Notes: a model not told the origin generated them from the sequence alone. Numbered from the stretch's first letter, positions 41,276-50,810 are shown. The stretch is 64,000 nt of DNA from Rhodoferax sp. BAB1 (GCF_013334205.1 NZ_CP054424.1:888001-952000); one strand, 5' to 3'. Numbers and translations: made by a program.

Positions 41276-42693
41276 GGTGCCACTCCTGCAATTTCCGGCG
41301 CGGCCGCTGCACGGGCCGTCCCACGGCAGCGGCGCACGAAGTCGACGAAAGCGGGCGCCCAGCCCTCCGGTCCCAGGCTGCGCAGATGGGCGTAACCGGC
41401 CAGCACGTTGCGATGCACGAGGCCGTCCACCTGGCCGTCCAGGCCGTGGCCGCGTGTCACGCGCCAGGCCGTGCGGGCGCCGGCCGGCAGGCCTTCGAGG
41501 GCGGAGTAATGGAATTCGTGGCCGCGTACCTGGGTATCGCGCAGGGCGGGCCAGGGCATGACGGCGCTGGCGTTCAGGCTGACGTAGCCACGGCCCACCG
41601 GCCTGGTGTGCATGACGACGTCGGCAGGAATGGCGCCCACCATGCGGCCGGTCTGGCCCTGCCAGCTGATGGAGCGCGCCAGGTACATGAGGCCGCCGCA
41701 TTCGGCGTAGACCGGCAGGCCGGCTTCGATGGCGTCGGCGATCTGCGCGCGCAGCGCGGCATTGGCCTGCAGCTGCGGCAAAAAGAGTTCGGGGAAGCCG
41801 CCGCCGATGAACAGGCCGTCCAGATCGGGCGGCAGGGAGGTGTCGCGCAGGGTGTCGAAGGGCAGCAGTTCGGCACCGGCGGCTTCCAGGGCCTGCAGGT
41901 CGTCGGGGTAGTAGAAACCGAAGGCCTGGTCGCGCGCCAGGCCGATGCGCACGCGCTGCGCGGGGGCGACCGGCGACGCTGCCGGCGGGGCGGGTTCGGG
42001 CTGGAAGCGCGGTGCGCTGGCGGCCAGGTCGCGTACCCGCTGCAGGTCGACCTGGGCGGCGATGCGCGCACCGATGCGCTGCACCTGCTGCGCGGCCTGG
42101 GCGTGTTCGTTGCTGGGCATGAGGCCGAGGTGGCGTTCGGCCACGGCCAGTTCCTCGTCTTCGGCGATGGCGCCCAGCACCGGCACGTCGGTGTAGTGCT
42201 CGATCACGGCGCGCAGCTTGGCTTCGTGGCGGCTGCCGCCCAGGCGGTTGAGGATGACACCGGCGATGCGCAGGTTCTTGTCGAAAGCCTGGTAACCGAG
42301 GATCAGCGGCGCGATGCCGCGGGTCATGCCGCGCGCGTCGATCACCAGCAGCACCGGCAGCTCCAGCATGTGGGCCAGGGCGGCATTGCTGTTGCTGCCG
42401 TCCAGCGCCAGGCCGTCGTACAGGCCCTTGTTGCCTTCCACGATGCTGAGGTCGGCGTGTTGCGCGTGCTGGCCGAACAGGCTGCGGATCTGCGCGCCCG
42501 TCATCAGGTAGGGGTCGAGGTTGTAGCAGGGGCGGCCGCTGGCCTGGGCCAGCCACATGGGGTCGATGTAGTCCGGCCCCTTCTTGAAGGCTTGCACGCG
42601 CTGGCCCTGCGCGCTCAGCGCGGCGCACAGGCCCAGGGTGACCGTGGTCTTGCCCGACGACTTGTGTGCAGCCGAGACGAGCAGGCGATTCAT
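41272..42693 (-). CDS. dsrN: DsrN, glutamine-dependent siroheme amidase
   Basis: This 473-residue protein resembles cobyrinate a,c-diamide synthase. It has an N-terminal P-loop SSGKTTV (about 12-18), an ATP-dependent ligase domain, and a C-terminal glutamine amidotransferase domain with the nucleophile Cys in YAECGGLMYLA (about 330-340). DsrN is thought to amidate siroheme for the sulfite reductase. It lies between dsrP and the rspA-like gene. Confidence 0.9.
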   Translation of the reverse strand: MNRLLVSAAHKSSGKTTVTLGLCAALSAQGQRVQAFKKGPDYIDPMWLAQASGRPCYNLDPYLMTGAQIRSLFGQHAQHADLSIVEGNKGLYDGLALDGSNSNAALAHMLELPVLLVIDARGMTRGIAPLILGYQAFDKNLRIAGVILNRLGGSRHEAKLRAVIEHYTDVPVLGAIAEDEELAVAERHLGLMPSNEHAQAAQQVQRIGARIAAQVDLQRVRDLAASAPRFQPEPAPPAASPVAPAQRVRIGLARDQAFGFYYPDDLQALEAAGAELLPFDTLRDTSLPPDLDGLFIGGGFPELFLPQLQANAALRAQIADAIEAGLPVYAECGGLMYLARSISWQGQTGRMVGAIPADVVMHTRPVGRGYVSLNASAVMPWPALRDTQVRGHEFHYSALEGLPAGARTAWRVTRGHGLDGQVDGLVHRNVLAGYAHLRSLGPEGWAPAFVDFVRRCRGTARAAAAPEIAGVAP

Positions 42694-42709
42694 GATGCGG
42701 CCCTGATGC

Positions 42710-43921
42710 CTAGTGGGCGTTGCCGGCGACGGCGTCGGACGGGAACTGGTCCAGCCGCTGCGGCAGGAAGGCCAGCCACTTGAGCGCCAGCACGACGATG
42801 AGGCCGGTCATGCCGACGCCGCCGATGCCCAGCAGCCACTCGGGCAGGCTGGGGGTGTAGCTGCCGACCACGCCGTCGTAGAAGCTGCTGCTCACCTCGT
42901 AGCCGGGGAAGATCTGCAGCGGCCAGGCCTGGCTGCCGATGATGGTGACGTACATCTGGGCCAGGCCGCCGGCGATGACGGCGAGCGCGGCCAGCACCAG
43001 CATGGCGCGCGAGTTGCGGGTCTTGGGGGCGAGCAGCAGCACCAGCGGCAGCAGGCTGCCCAGGCCCAGCTGGCCCAGCCAGAACAGCCGTGTGTAGAGG
43101 CCGCCGCCCTGCAGCAGGAAACGCTCCAGACCGTGCTGCTTGGCGAAGTAGAGGTTGGTCAGGTGGTAGACCAGCACGAAGTAGGCGGCGCAGGCCACGA
43201 AGACGGCCAGCAGGCGCGTGAGGCGGGCCTGCATGGCAGATTCCAGCGGGCGCTGCGTCCAGCGGCTCACGGCCAGCAGCACCAGCAGGAAGATGGCCAG
43301 GCCGTAGGACAACGAGTAGACGATGAACATGGGGCCCATGAGCGCCGAGCCGAAGGCCTGGCGGCCGATCAGGAAGCCGAAGATGGAGCCGGTACCGGTG
43401 GTGAGCAGCAGGCGCCACACAAAAGCGGCCAGACCCGCGTAGGTGGAGTACGCGTTCATGCGGTGCTCCATCATGGTCCAGAGGTAGGCCACCACCAGGC
43501 CCATGAAGCCGGAGTAGAGCACCACGTTCCAGGCGAAGATGGACTTGAAGTTGTAGTAGGTCATGGCCACGATCAGGCGGTCGGGCCGGCCCAGGTCGAG
43601 CATGAGCACGGCGAGGCCGCCGGCCAACAGGGCGATGGCCAGCAGGGCCGAGAGCGGGGCCAGCGGCTTGTAGACCGTCTTGCCGAAGACCGAGGCCATG
43701 GAGGCGACGTTGAGCGCACCCGAGGCGGCCACCACCAGGAAGACGGCGAAGACGTGCGGAATGCCCCAGACGATCTGGTTGTTCATGCCGGTGATGACGT
43801 GGCCGTGGTGTTCCATGGTCCAGGCAGCCAGCAGGCCCACGCCGCTGACCGCGGCCAGCACGGCCAGCAGGGCCCAGTAGCCGGGGCTGCGGCCTTCGAG
43901 TTGACGCAGTGCGATTTTCAT
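42710..43921 (-). CDS. dsrP: DsrP, NrfD-like quinone-interacting membrane subunit
   Basis: This 403-residue integral membrane protein has about ten helices. DsrP is part of the DsrMKJOP complex and exchanges electrons with quinone. Family features include the early segment HHGHVITGMNNQIVWGIPHVFAVF (about 33-56, cited as position only) and charged residues at DLGRPDRL (about 107-114). It starts 3 bp after dsrO. Confidence 0.9.
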   Translation of the reverse strand: MKIALRQLEGRSPGYWALLAVLAAVSGVGLLAAWTMEHHGHVITGMNNQIVWGIPHVFAVFLVVAASGALNVASMASVFGKTVYKPLAPLSALLAIALLAGGLAVLMLDLGRPDRLIVAMTYYNFKSIFAWNVVLYSGFMGLVVAYLWTMMEHRMNAYSTYAGLAAFVWRLLLTTGTGSIFGFLIGRQAFGSALMGPMFIVYSLSYGLAIFLLVLLAVSRWTQRPLESAMQARLTRLLAVFVACAAYFVLVYHLTNLYFAKQHGLERFLLQGGGLYTRLFWLGQLGLGSLLPLVLLLAPKTRNSRAMLVLAALAVIAGGLAQMYVTIIGSQAWPLQIFPGYEVSSSFYDGVVGSYTPSLPEWLLGIGGVGMTGLIVVLALKWLAFLPQRLDQFPSDAVAGNAH

Positions 43922-43924
43922 TGT

Positions 43925-44734
43925 TTACAAACCCATGTAGCGGACACCCGGATCGAGCCTGAGGTCCTCGCGCAGCTGGCGCGTGCTGTACTGCGCCACG
44001 CGTTTGGATATCTCGCTGTTGGGGTCGTTGAGGTCGCCGAAGGCGATGGCGCCATAACCGGCGGCGGCGCAGGCCTGCACGCAGGCAGGGCTTTCACCCT
44101 TGTCCACCTTGTGCACGCACAGGGTGCAGCCTTCCACCGTGCCCATGCCGCGCGGCACGTCGGGTTTCTGCTGGGTCTGCGGCTCGTGCACGAAGGAGCG
44201 GGCCTTGTAGGGACAGGCCATCACGCAGTAGCGGCAGCCGATGCAGATGTGCTTGTCGACCAGCACGATGCCGTCGGCGCGCTTGAAGGAGGCGCCGGTG
44301 GGGCAGACGTCGACGCAGGGCGGCTCGGCGCAATGCTGGCACATCACGGGCAGCGAGTGCGCCTTGCCGGTCTTGATCTCCTTGATCTCGATCTTGCGGA
44401 TCCACTGCGCGTCGGTCGGGCCCGGTTGGGTGGGCAGGCCGTTCTCGGTCTGGCAGGCGGTGACGCAGGCATTGCAGCCGGGGGTGCACTTGCTGGTGTC
44501 GACCAGCATGCCCCAGCGCACCTTGGGGCTGGCGCCGGCGCTCGCACCGGCGGGTGTGGCGGCAGGATTCGGGGCGGCCTGTGCCACCTCGATCAGGCGC
44601 ACGCCGGGCGCGAGCATGATGCCGGCCAGGCCGGCGGCGGCTACGCCCAGGAAACCGCGGCGCGCTTTCTGGGTCTCGTCCTGGCAGGCGTCGCCGGAGC
44701 CGCAGGAACAGGGGGAGGAGGTCTCCGGTGTCAT
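43925..44734 (-). CDS. dsrO: DsrO, periplasmic iron-sulfur subunit
   Basis: This 269-residue ferredoxin has a Tat signal (ARRGFLG, about 24-30, then a hydrophobic stretch) and four cluster motifs: CTPGCNACVTACQTE, CQHCAEPPCVDVCPTG, CIGCRYCVMACPYK and CTLC...CVQACAA. In DsrMKJOP it faces the periplasm with DsrJ and DsrP. The N-terminal Cys-rich CSCGSGDAC stretch before the Tat motif is an oddity. The stop lies 2 bp before the next gene. Confidence 0.9.
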   Translation of the reverse strand: MTPETSSPCSCGSGDACQDETQKARRGFLGVAAAGLAGIMLAPGVRLIEVAQAAPNPAATPAGASAGASPKVRWGMLVDTSKCTPGCNACVTACQTENGLPTQPGPTDAQWIRKIEIKEIKTGKAHSLPVMCQHCAEPPCVDVCPTGASFKRADGIVLVDKHICIGCRYCVMACPYKARSFVHEPQTQQKPDVPRGMGTVEGCTLCVHKVDKGESPACVQACAAAGYGAIAFGDLNDPNSEISKRVAQYSTRQLREDLRLDPGVRYMGL

Positions 44735-44736
44735 GG

Positions 44737-45294
44737 CTAGTCAGCAGGTTGGGTCGCAAGCTGGCGCACTTGCCGGCTCAGCGCGGCGGTGGCGCCCGTG
44801 GGATGGACCAGCGGGTGGAAGGAGGAGGTGGCCTTGCCCGGCTGGGTGGCGTGGCATTCGAAGCAGTCGACCTTGACCGCGGCGTAGCTGTGGCAGCTGA
44901 TGCAGAAGTTGGTGGGCGCCGCCGTCACGCTGTTGGTGGCCGGGCTGGCGTGGCACTCGATGCAGGTCTTCAGGCTGTATTTGGCGCCGCGGATGCCACC
45001 GTGCATGGTGTCGTCGCGCTGGTGCTTGAGGTACTCCATGTGGTTGCGCCGCATGTCGGCGGCGGGTTCCACGCACTGGCCGCCCTTGGCCGCTTCGATG
45101 ACCGGCCTGGGCACGCGGCTGCCCTTGGCCGGTTCGTCAGCGGCGTGGGCGACACCGCCCATCAGCAGACCCAGCAGGAGAACAAATACGCCAAACCGCG
45201 GGGCACCGCGGAACCGGCTTTGCCGGGCCGCTGGTGCCGCCCCCTTGAGGGGGGTGGCGGAGCGACACGAAGTGCGCGGAGCCTGGGGGTGCAT
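44737..45294 (-). CDS. dsrJ: DsrJ, triheme cytochrome c
   Basis: This 185-residue protein has three CxxCH heme-binding motifs (CIECH, CISCH and CFECH, between about 108 and 145), as in DsrJ of the DsrMKJOP complex. A hydrophobic segment (about 35-50) serves as signal or anchor. The first 35 residues are encoded by a GC-rich repeat and make an unusually long n-region. No alternative start codon lies between them and the hydrophobic segment, and AGAATAGG precedes ATG 45294. Confidence 0.88.
   Translation of the reverse strand: MHPQAPRTSCRSATPLKGAAPAARQSRFRGAPRFGVFVLLLGLLMGGVAHAADEPAKGSRVPRPVIEAAKGGQCVEPAADMRRNHMEYLKHQRDDTMHGGIRGAKYSLKTCIECHASPATNSVTAAPTNFCISCHSYAAVKVDCFECHATQPGKATSSFHPLVHPTGATAALSRQVRQLATQPAD
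45225..45290 (-). repeat. Diverged GC-rich repeat within the dsrJ start
   Basis: The stretch with CCCCCTTGAGGGGGG and CCTGGGGGT resembles the repeats at 10820, 50745 and 58355 in layout but in a different variant. It encodes the extended N-terminus of DsrJ. Confidence 0.45.
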
Positions 45295-45295
45295 C

Positions 45296-47254
45296 CTATT
45301 CTCCCAGGCCCATCTGGATGTAACCCGTGGGGCAGACGTCGTGGCAGATGTGGCAGCCGATGCACTTGTTGTAGTCGGTGTCCACATAACGACCGGTGGT
45401 GGACTGGTTCTTCTTGACCTTGAACACGGCGACTTGCGGGCAGTAGACCACGCAGTTGTCGCATTCGAAGCACTGGCCGCAGCTCATGCAGCGCTTGGCC
45501 TCGGCCTGGGCCTGGGCTTCCACCAGGGCCTGCAGGCGTTCGTCGAAGTTGCCCAGGGCCTCTTCGGCCGTGAGGTTGGTGATGGTGCGCTTGTTGCGTG
45601 GCGTGAAGGGGAAGTGGCCGAGGAAGAGCTCCTTGTGCGAGATGACGTAGCGGTCGGAGCGGTTGTCGTAGTTGTGGATGGCCACGTTGCTGCTGTCGGT
45701 GCCGCGGATGGGTTCGTGCACCTCGCTGACGACCAGGCCCTTCTCGATCATCTTGCGCTTGAGGTCGAAGGCGTGCACGTCGATCTTCGGGCGCTTTTCC
45801 AGCGCCTCGCCGCCGAGGAAGCGGTCGATGCCGTCGGCCGCGATGGCGCCGTGGCCGATGGCGGTGGTCAGCAGATGGGGGCGGATGATGTCGCCGCCGG
45901 CAAACACGCCGGCGTGGCCCTGCACCTGGTAGTTCTTGTCGGCCGGCACCGCGCCCTTGCCGTTGTTGAACATCTCCAGGCCGGTGAAATCCACCGCCTG
46001 GCCGATGGCCGAGACGATCAGGTCGGCCGGGATGTCTTCCTCCGAGCCCTCGATGTTCTTGATCTCCAGCTTGCCGCCGGCGATCTTCGCCTCGCAGCGG
46101 ATCACGCGCAGGGCGGTGGCGCGGCCGTCGGGGCCGCGCACCACGCAGACCGGCGCGTAGCCGCCGCGGATGGCGATGCCTTCGGACAGGGCGTGCTCGA
46201 CCTCGTGCCTGGAGGCCTGCATCTTGTCGACCGCGAAGATGGAGGTCAGCGTCACCTCGGCGCCCTGCTTGGCCGAGACCGCGGCGACGTCGTGCGCCAC
46301 GTGGCCGGCAATGGCGTGCTCGGGGCGGTCGCTGGGGTTGATCTTGTCGATGTGGCCCAGGCGACGGGCCACGGTGGCCACGTCGATGGAGGTGTCGCCG
46401 CCACCGACCACCACCACGCGCTTGCCCACGTGGCGCAGGCGGCCGTCGTTGAAGGCCTTGAGGAAGGAGGTGGCGGTCACGCAGTTGGGCGCGTCGGCGC
46501 CTTCGACCGGCAGTGCGCGGCCGGACTGGGCGCCCATGCCCAGGAACACCGCGTCGAAATCCTGGTGGATCTGCTCCATGGTGATGTCGGTGCCGATGCG
46601 CGTTTTCATCTTCGCGGTCACCCCCAGGTCCAGGATGCGCTTGATCTCGGCGTCCAGGATGTGGCGCGGCGTGCGGAAGCCCGGGATGCCGTAGCGCATC
46701 ATGCCGCCGAGTTCCTCGCGTTCGTCGAAGATGGTGACGGCGTGGCCCTTGAGCGCCAGCTGGTAGGCCACCGACAGGCCGGCCGGGCCGCCGCCGATGA
46801 CGGCCACCTTCTTGCCGGTGCTGAAGTCGGGCGCGGTGAAGGCCAGATTGTTGGTGATGGCGTACTCGCCGAGGAAGTGCTCGACCGAGTTGATGCCGAC
46901 GAAGTCTTCCACCTGGTTGCGGTTGCAGCCCGATTCACAGGGCGCCGGGCAGACGCGGCCCATGACGGAGGGGAAGGGGTTGGCCTCGGTCAGGCGGCGG
47001 AAGGCGTATTCCTGCCACTTCATGCCGGCCGGCGGCTTCTCGATGCCGCGCACGATGTTCAGGTAACCGCGGATGTCCTCGCCCGAGGGGCAGCTGCCCT
47101 GGCAGGGCGGCGTGCTCTGGATGTAGGTCGGGCACTTGTGCGAGTGGTCGGCGTTGAAGATCTGCTGCTGCCAGGGACGCGGCGTGGCGTCGCCGTCCTT
47201 GTAGCGCCGGAAGGTGAGGGGCTTGACGCTGACGGATTCGGGGTTGGCTGACAT
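45296..47254 (-). CDS. dsrL: DsrL, NAD(P)H:acceptor iron-sulfur flavoprotein
   Basis: This 652-residue protein is related to the glutamate synthase small subunit. The N-terminal cysteine cluster domain (about 41-110), FAD motif VIGGGPAGLS (about 151-160), NAD(P) motif VVGGGDTSID (about 295-304) and C-terminal ferredoxin domain (CMSCGQCFECDNCVVYCP and CIGCHICHDVCPTG, about 555-640) are all present. DsrL couples oxidative DsrAB to NAD(P)+ and marks the sulfur-oxidising direction. The start follows dsrK by 39 bp. Confidence 0.93.
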   Translation of the reverse strand: MSANPESVSVKPLTFRRYKDGDATPRPWQQQIFNADHSHKCPTYIQSTPPCQGSCPSGEDIRGYLNIVRGIEKPPAGMKWQEYAFRRLTEANPFPSVMGRVCPAPCESGCNRNQVEDFVGINSVEHFLGEYAITNNLAFTAPDFSTGKKVAVIGGGPAGLSVAYQLALKGHAVTIFDEREELGGMMRYGIPGFRTPRHILDAEIKRILDLGVTAKMKTRIGTDITMEQIHQDFDAVFLGMGAQSGRALPVEGADAPNCVTATSFLKAFNDGRLRHVGKRVVVVGGGDTSIDVATVARRLGHIDKINPSDRPEHAIAGHVAHDVAAVSAKQGAEVTLTSIFAVDKMQASRHEVEHALSEGIAIRGGYAPVCVVRGPDGRATALRVIRCEAKIAGGKLEIKNIEGSEEDIPADLIVSAIGQAVDFTGLEMFNNGKGAVPADKNYQVQGHAGVFAGGDIIRPHLLTTAIGHGAIAADGIDRFLGGEALEKRPKIDVHAFDLKRKMIEKGLVVSEVHEPIRGTDSSNVAIHNYDNRSDRYVISHKELFLGHFPFTPRNKRTITNLTAEEALGNFDERLQALVEAQAQAEAKRCMSCGQCFECDNCVVYCPQVAVFKVKKNQSTTGRYVDTDYNKCIGCHICHDVCPTGYIQMGLGE

Positions 47255-47293
47255 GTCTAGTCTCCTGGTGTCGTTGCGTGGACGCGTTAACCG

Positions 47294-48823
47294 TTATTTG
47301 TCGCCGAGGCGGATGGCCTTGCTCACCAGCTGGTGGACGCCGCCCACCATGCTCATGTCGAAGCCGTACTGCGGCAGCACCTTGGTGAACTGCGCCTTGC
47401 AGATCGCGCAGATGGTGGCCATGAAGTTCACGTTGTGCTCGTCGACCACGTTCTTGAGCGCTTCCATGCGCGGCAGGGCGCCCTTGACGCGCAGCTCCAG
47501 CAGGTCGTCGGTCAGCAGGCCACCGCCACCGCCGCAGCAGAAGGTGGACTCGAAGATGGTTTCCGGGGCCATGTCGTGGAAGTTGTTGGCCACCGCCTTG
47601 ATGATCTCGCGCGGAATGACGAACTGGCCGCCGGCGAAGTCGCCCATGCGCGAGGCGCGCGCCACGTTGCACGAGTCGTGGAAGGTGATGATGCGGCTGT
47701 CGTTCTTTTCCTTGTCGAAGCTGAGCGCGCCGCGCTGGATCAGGTCGTAGGTGAACTCGCAGATGTGCATGGGCTGCTTGTAGCGGTGGTCCAGCTGGTT
47801 CTGCAGTTCGATGGCAAACGGGTCCTTGCCGCCGGCGCCGATGCCCACCAGCGTGTTCCAGAAGCTGTAGGCCACGCGCCAGGCATGGCCGCACTCGCCG
47901 ACCACGATGCGCTTGACGCCCAGTTCCAGCGCGGCCTCGCGGATGCGCAGCGCGATCTTGCGCAGCTGCTCGTAGTTGCCGATGAACATGCCGAAGTTGC
48001 CGGCCTCGCTGGCCTTGGCCGACAGCGTCCAGCTCACGCCGGCGGCGTGGAAGACCTTGGCGTAGCCGATCAGGCTGTCCACGTGCGGCTCGCTGAAGAA
48101 GTCGGCCGAGGGGGTGACCAGCAGCACTTCGGCGCCCTTGACGTCCAGCGGGAAGCGCACGTCGACACCGGTTTCGTCCTTGGTGTCCTCTTCCAGGCCT
48201 TCCAGCGTGTCTTGCAGCGCCGGGCCGGGGATGCCCAGGTTGTTGCCGATGCGGTGCACCTTGCCGATGATCTCGTTGGAGTACTTCTGGCCCATGCCGA
48301 TGGAGTCCATGATCTCGCGCGCGGCCATGGTGACTTCGGCGGTGTCGATGCCGTAGGGGCAGAAGACCGAGCAGCGCCGGCATTCCGAGCACTGGTAGTA
48401 GTAGCTGTACCAGTCGTCCAGCACTTCCTTCGTGAGGTCCTTGGCGCCGACCAGCCAGGGGAAGTACTTGCCGGCGAAGGTGAAATAACGGCGGTAGACC
48501 TGGCGCAGCAGGTCCTGGCGCGCTACCGGCATGTTCTTGGGATCTTTGGTGCCGAGGAAGTAGTGGCACTTGTCGGCACAGGCGCCGCAGTGCACGCAGG
48601 CATCCATGTAGACCTGCAGCGAGCGGTACTTGCCCAGCAGATCGCCCATCTTGGCGATGGCCTTGGCCTGCCAGTCCTCCACCAGTTCGCCGGGGAAACC
48701 CAGGTTCTTCTGGATGGCTTCGCTGGCGACGAAGGGTTTGAGGTGCGAGGTCGCGCCCACCTGGATCAGCGGGATGACCGGGTATTCCTTGAGCTTCGGG
48801 GTGTCGAAGGCGGCGGTGGCCAT
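47294..48823 (-). CDS. dsrK: DsrK, HdrD-like catalytic iron-sulfur subunit
   Basis: This 509-residue cytosolic protein has two [4Fe-4S] ferredoxin motifs (CVHCGACADKC and CSECRRCSVFCPYG, about 76-125) and two CCG-type heterodisulfide-reductase cysteine clusters (around DSCNVARASR and FCCGGGGGLL, about 390-440). DsrK is thought to process the trisulfide/disulfide of DsrC and pass electrons to DsrM. It lies 15 bp after dsrM. Confidence 0.92.
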   Translation of the reverse strand: MATAAFDTPKLKEYPVIPLIQVGATSHLKPFVASEAIQKNLGFPGELVEDWQAKAIAKMGDLLGKYRSLQVYMDACVHCGACADKCHYFLGTKDPKNMPVARQDLLRQVYRRYFTFAGKYFPWLVGAKDLTKEVLDDWYSYYYQCSECRRCSVFCPYGIDTAEVTMAAREIMDSIGMGQKYSNEIIGKVHRIGNNLGIPGPALQDTLEGLEEDTKDETGVDVRFPLDVKGAEVLLVTPSADFFSEPHVDSLIGYAKVFHAAGVSWTLSAKASEAGNFGMFIGNYEQLRKIALRIREAALELGVKRIVVGECGHAWRVAYSFWNTLVGIGAGGKDPFAIELQNQLDHRYKQPMHICEFTYDLIQRGALSFDKEKNDSRIITFHDSCNVARASRMGDFAGGQFVIPREIIKAVANNFHDMAPETIFESTFCCGGGGGLLTDDLLELRVKGALPRMEALKNVVDEHNVNFMATICAICKAQFTKVLPQYGFDMSMVGGVHQLVSKAIRLGDK

Positions 48824-48838
48824 GGTGTCTCCGTGCTC

Positions 48839-49567
48839 TTACTTGTCCAGCGCGCTGGCCCAGGCCGCCACGTGGCGCGCTTCACGCGGGTTGTCGGCCA
48901 TGTTGCGCGTCGGGCTGAAGAACAGGCCGGGCGCATGCAGCAGCTTGCTGATGGGGAAGACGATCATCAGCAGGGCCACCAGGCCCAGGTGCAGCAGCAG
49001 CACCGGGTCGGTGGGCAGCGGCTGGATGTCGAAACGCATCAGGCCCAGCATGTAGGCCTTGACGGCGACGATGTCGGTGTGGCGCACGAAACGCATGCCC
49101 AGGCCGGTGAGGCCGATGGCGATGAGCAGCGCCAGCATCAGGTGGTCGGACGGGGTGGAGATGTAGCGCACCCGGTCCACCAGGAAACGGCGCGCCCACA
49201 GGCCGGCGAGGCCCACCACCATGGCGAAGCCGGCATAGGTACCGAAAGGCTGGATGAGCGTGATCACCAGCCAGACCGGTTCCTGGAAATAACGCACGTG
49301 GCGCAGGATCACCAGCAGCAGGGCGGCGTGGAAGAGCCAGCCGAAGAGCCAGGTCCATTTGCTGGAGCGGAACAGGCTTTCGAAGAACACGACCTCGCGC
49401 GCCAGGCGCCAGGGCACGCCGGCCGGGGTGACGGGGGCGGGCGTGAGGGCGATCTTCAGCGGCGCCGGGGTGCGCGCGTACTGCCGGATCTTGCGCGCCA
49501 GACCCAGCACCAGCACGGCGGTGGCGAAGTAGAACAGCACGGCGTAGAGGAGGGAGAGGGCACTCAT
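48839..49567 (-). CDS. dsrM: DsrM, NarI-like membrane cytochrome b
   Basis: This 242-residue protein has five membrane helices with histidines placed for two b hemes (for example LFHAALLLVILRHVRYF, about 77-93, and LLHLGLVALLMI, about 190-202). DsrM links DsrK to the quinone pool in DsrMKJOP. It is shorter than some DsrM but normal for sulfur oxidisers. The gap to dsrC (49568-49691) holds only a short CTGCTG/CAGCAG hairpin. Confidence 0.9.
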   Translation of the reverse strand: MSALSLLYAVLFYFATAVLVLGLARKIRQYARTPAPLKIALTPAPVTPAGVPWRLAREVVFFESLFRSSKWTWLFGWLFHAALLLVILRHVRYFQEPVWLVITLIQPFGTYAGFAMVVGLAGLWARRFLVDRVRYISTPSDHLMLALLIAIGLTGLGMRFVRHTDIVAVKAYMLGLMRFDIQPLPTDPVLLLHLGLVALLMIVFPISKLLHAPGLFFSPTRNMADNPREARHVAAWASALDK

Positions 49568-49691
49568 CGCGTCAGCCTTGGTTCATTGCAGCAGGATCTT
49601 CGAGCTTTGGTTCAGGGCGCAGCCATCCGGCACCAACAGGACAGGCCTGCCGGCGCGGGACTGCTGCACGCAGCAGAAGGAGCGGCGTGTC

Positions 49692-50024
49692 TTAGACGCA
49701 GCCCGTGGGTTTCGGGAGCCCGGCGATCTTGCAGGCCTGCTTGGCGGGGCCATAGGGGAACAGGTCGTACAGGTACTTGCTGTTGCCTTTTTCCTCGCCG
49801 AACTGCTTGCCGATGGCCTTGGTCAGCACGCGCACGGCCGGGGCGATCTGGTACTCGTTGTAGTAGTCACGCAGGAAGTTGATGACTTCCCAGTGGTTCT
49901 CGGTGAGCGGCACCTTCTCTTCGGCCGCGATGTATTCGGCGATGTCCTTGTTCCAGTCGGCCAGGTTGATCAGGTAGCCTTCCTCGTCGGTCTCGTAGGT
50001 GCTGCCATTGACTTCGATGCCCAT
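49692..50024 (-). CDS. dsrC: DsrC, sulfur-carrying substrate protein of DsrAB
   Basis: This 110-residue canonical DsrC has the C-terminal arm QACKIAGLPKPTGCV with both redox cysteines (Cys98 and penultimate Cys109). It receives sulfur from DsrEFH and presents it to DsrAB as a persulfide. The central HWEVINFLRDYYNEY helix and YLYDLFPYGPAKQA segment are conserved. A GAGAGAAG ribosome-binding site precedes it, consistent with high expression. Confidence 0.95.
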   Translation of the reverse strand: MGIEVNGSTYETDEEGYLINLADWNKDIAEYIAAEEKVPLTENHWEVINFLRDYYNEYQIAPAVRVLTKAIGKQFGEEKGNSKYLYDLFPYGPAKQACKIAGLPKPTGCV

Positions 50025-50068
50025 CTTCTCTCTCCTCAGGTTGTCAAATCAGTTTTATGGTCTGGCGC

Positions 50069-50368
50069 TCAGAGCCAGGAATTCGGGGTGCCGTGCTCGG
50101 CCACCAGGTCGACGAAGCCGCCGTAGTCCACCAGCGTCACGTTGTCCAGGGCGCGCGCGCTCATGCCGCGTGCGTCCAGGTCGGGTTTGAGGGCATAGAG
50201 CTTCACCTTGCCGGCGGCGGCGCGCAGCTGCGCTTCGCTGCTGCTGCCGGTGGTGGCGGCGTAGACGCCGTCCTCGATCAGCAGCACGGCCTGGCCCGGC
50301 AGGGCCATGCGCAGGCAGCTCTCCAGCGAGCGGGCGGCGGTGGGGGATTTGTTGACGATGTGCAGCAT
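50069..50368 (-). CDS. dsrH: DsrH, subunit of the DsrEFH sulfurtransferase
   Basis: This 99-residue protein has the DsrH/TusB fold: LHIVNKSP start, LLIEDGVYAA (about 29-38) and the VDYGGFVDLVAEH segment near the end. DsrH pairs with DsrE and DsrF in a hexamer that passes sulfur to DsrC. It lies 9 bp after dsrF in the usual E-F-H order. Confidence 0.9.
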   Translation of the reverse strand: MLHIVNKSPTAARSLESCLRMALPGQAVLLIEDGVYAATTGSSSEAQLRAAAGKVKLYALKPDLDARGMSARALDNVTLVDYGGFVDLVAEHGTPNSWL

Positions 50369-50377
50369 GGTCTTTCC

Positions 50378-50734
50378 TCAAAAGCTCAGGACCACGTCCT
50401 GTTGCGCCATCAGCTCGGCCATCTGCGCGCTGTCCAGCACCTCCACCGGCACCAGCAGATCCTGCTCGCTCAGGCCGCGTGCCTTCAGCGAGTCGGCGTC
50501 GACGTAGAGCTTCTCCACGTCGTAGCCTTCCAGCGCGCGGTAGCTGGGCGAGAAGTTCTTGATGCCGATGTCCTTGGTCTGCTGGCCCTTGGCCAGTTCG
50601 TAGACGCCGTCGTCCATGAAGACCAGGCTCACGTCCTGGTCGAAGGTGGCGGTGATCAGCACCACTTCCAGGCTCTCCAGCGCGTAGATCGTGCCGTAGG
50701 GGGCCTTGCGGTTGACGAACATGAATTTTTTCAT
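50378..50734 (-). CDS. dsrF: DsrF, subunit of the DsrEFH sulfurtransferase
   Basis: This 118-residue protein is TusC-like: an opening VNRKAPYGT, a core with LVFMDDGVYELAKGQ (about 36-50), and a C-terminal region ending DVVLSF. It contains no cysteine, consistent with a structural role beside the active cysteine of DsrE. A GC-rich repeat separates it from dsrE. Confidence 0.9.
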   Translation of the reverse strand: MKKFMFVNRKAPYGTIYALESLEVVLITATFDQDVSLVFMDDGVYELAKGQQTKDIGIKNFSPSYRALEGYDVEKLYVDADSLKARGLSEQDLLVPVEVLDSAQMAELMAQQDVVLSF

Positions 50735-50744
50735 TGGGCCTCCT

Positions 50745-50810
50745 GCCGGGCCGCCCCAAAGGAGGCCAGCGCCCCCTCGGGGGGCAGAGAACGAAGTGAA
50801 CGTGGGGGCA
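50745..50810 (-). repeat. GC-rich palindromic repeat between dsrE and dsrF
   Basis: This is an intergenic copy of the element also found within fdsA and the S24-like gene. It has the same three blocks in order (GCCGGGCCGCCCCAA, GCCCCCTCGGGGGGCAG and CGTGGGGGC). It could form a stable hairpin within the dsr transcript. Confidence 0.8.
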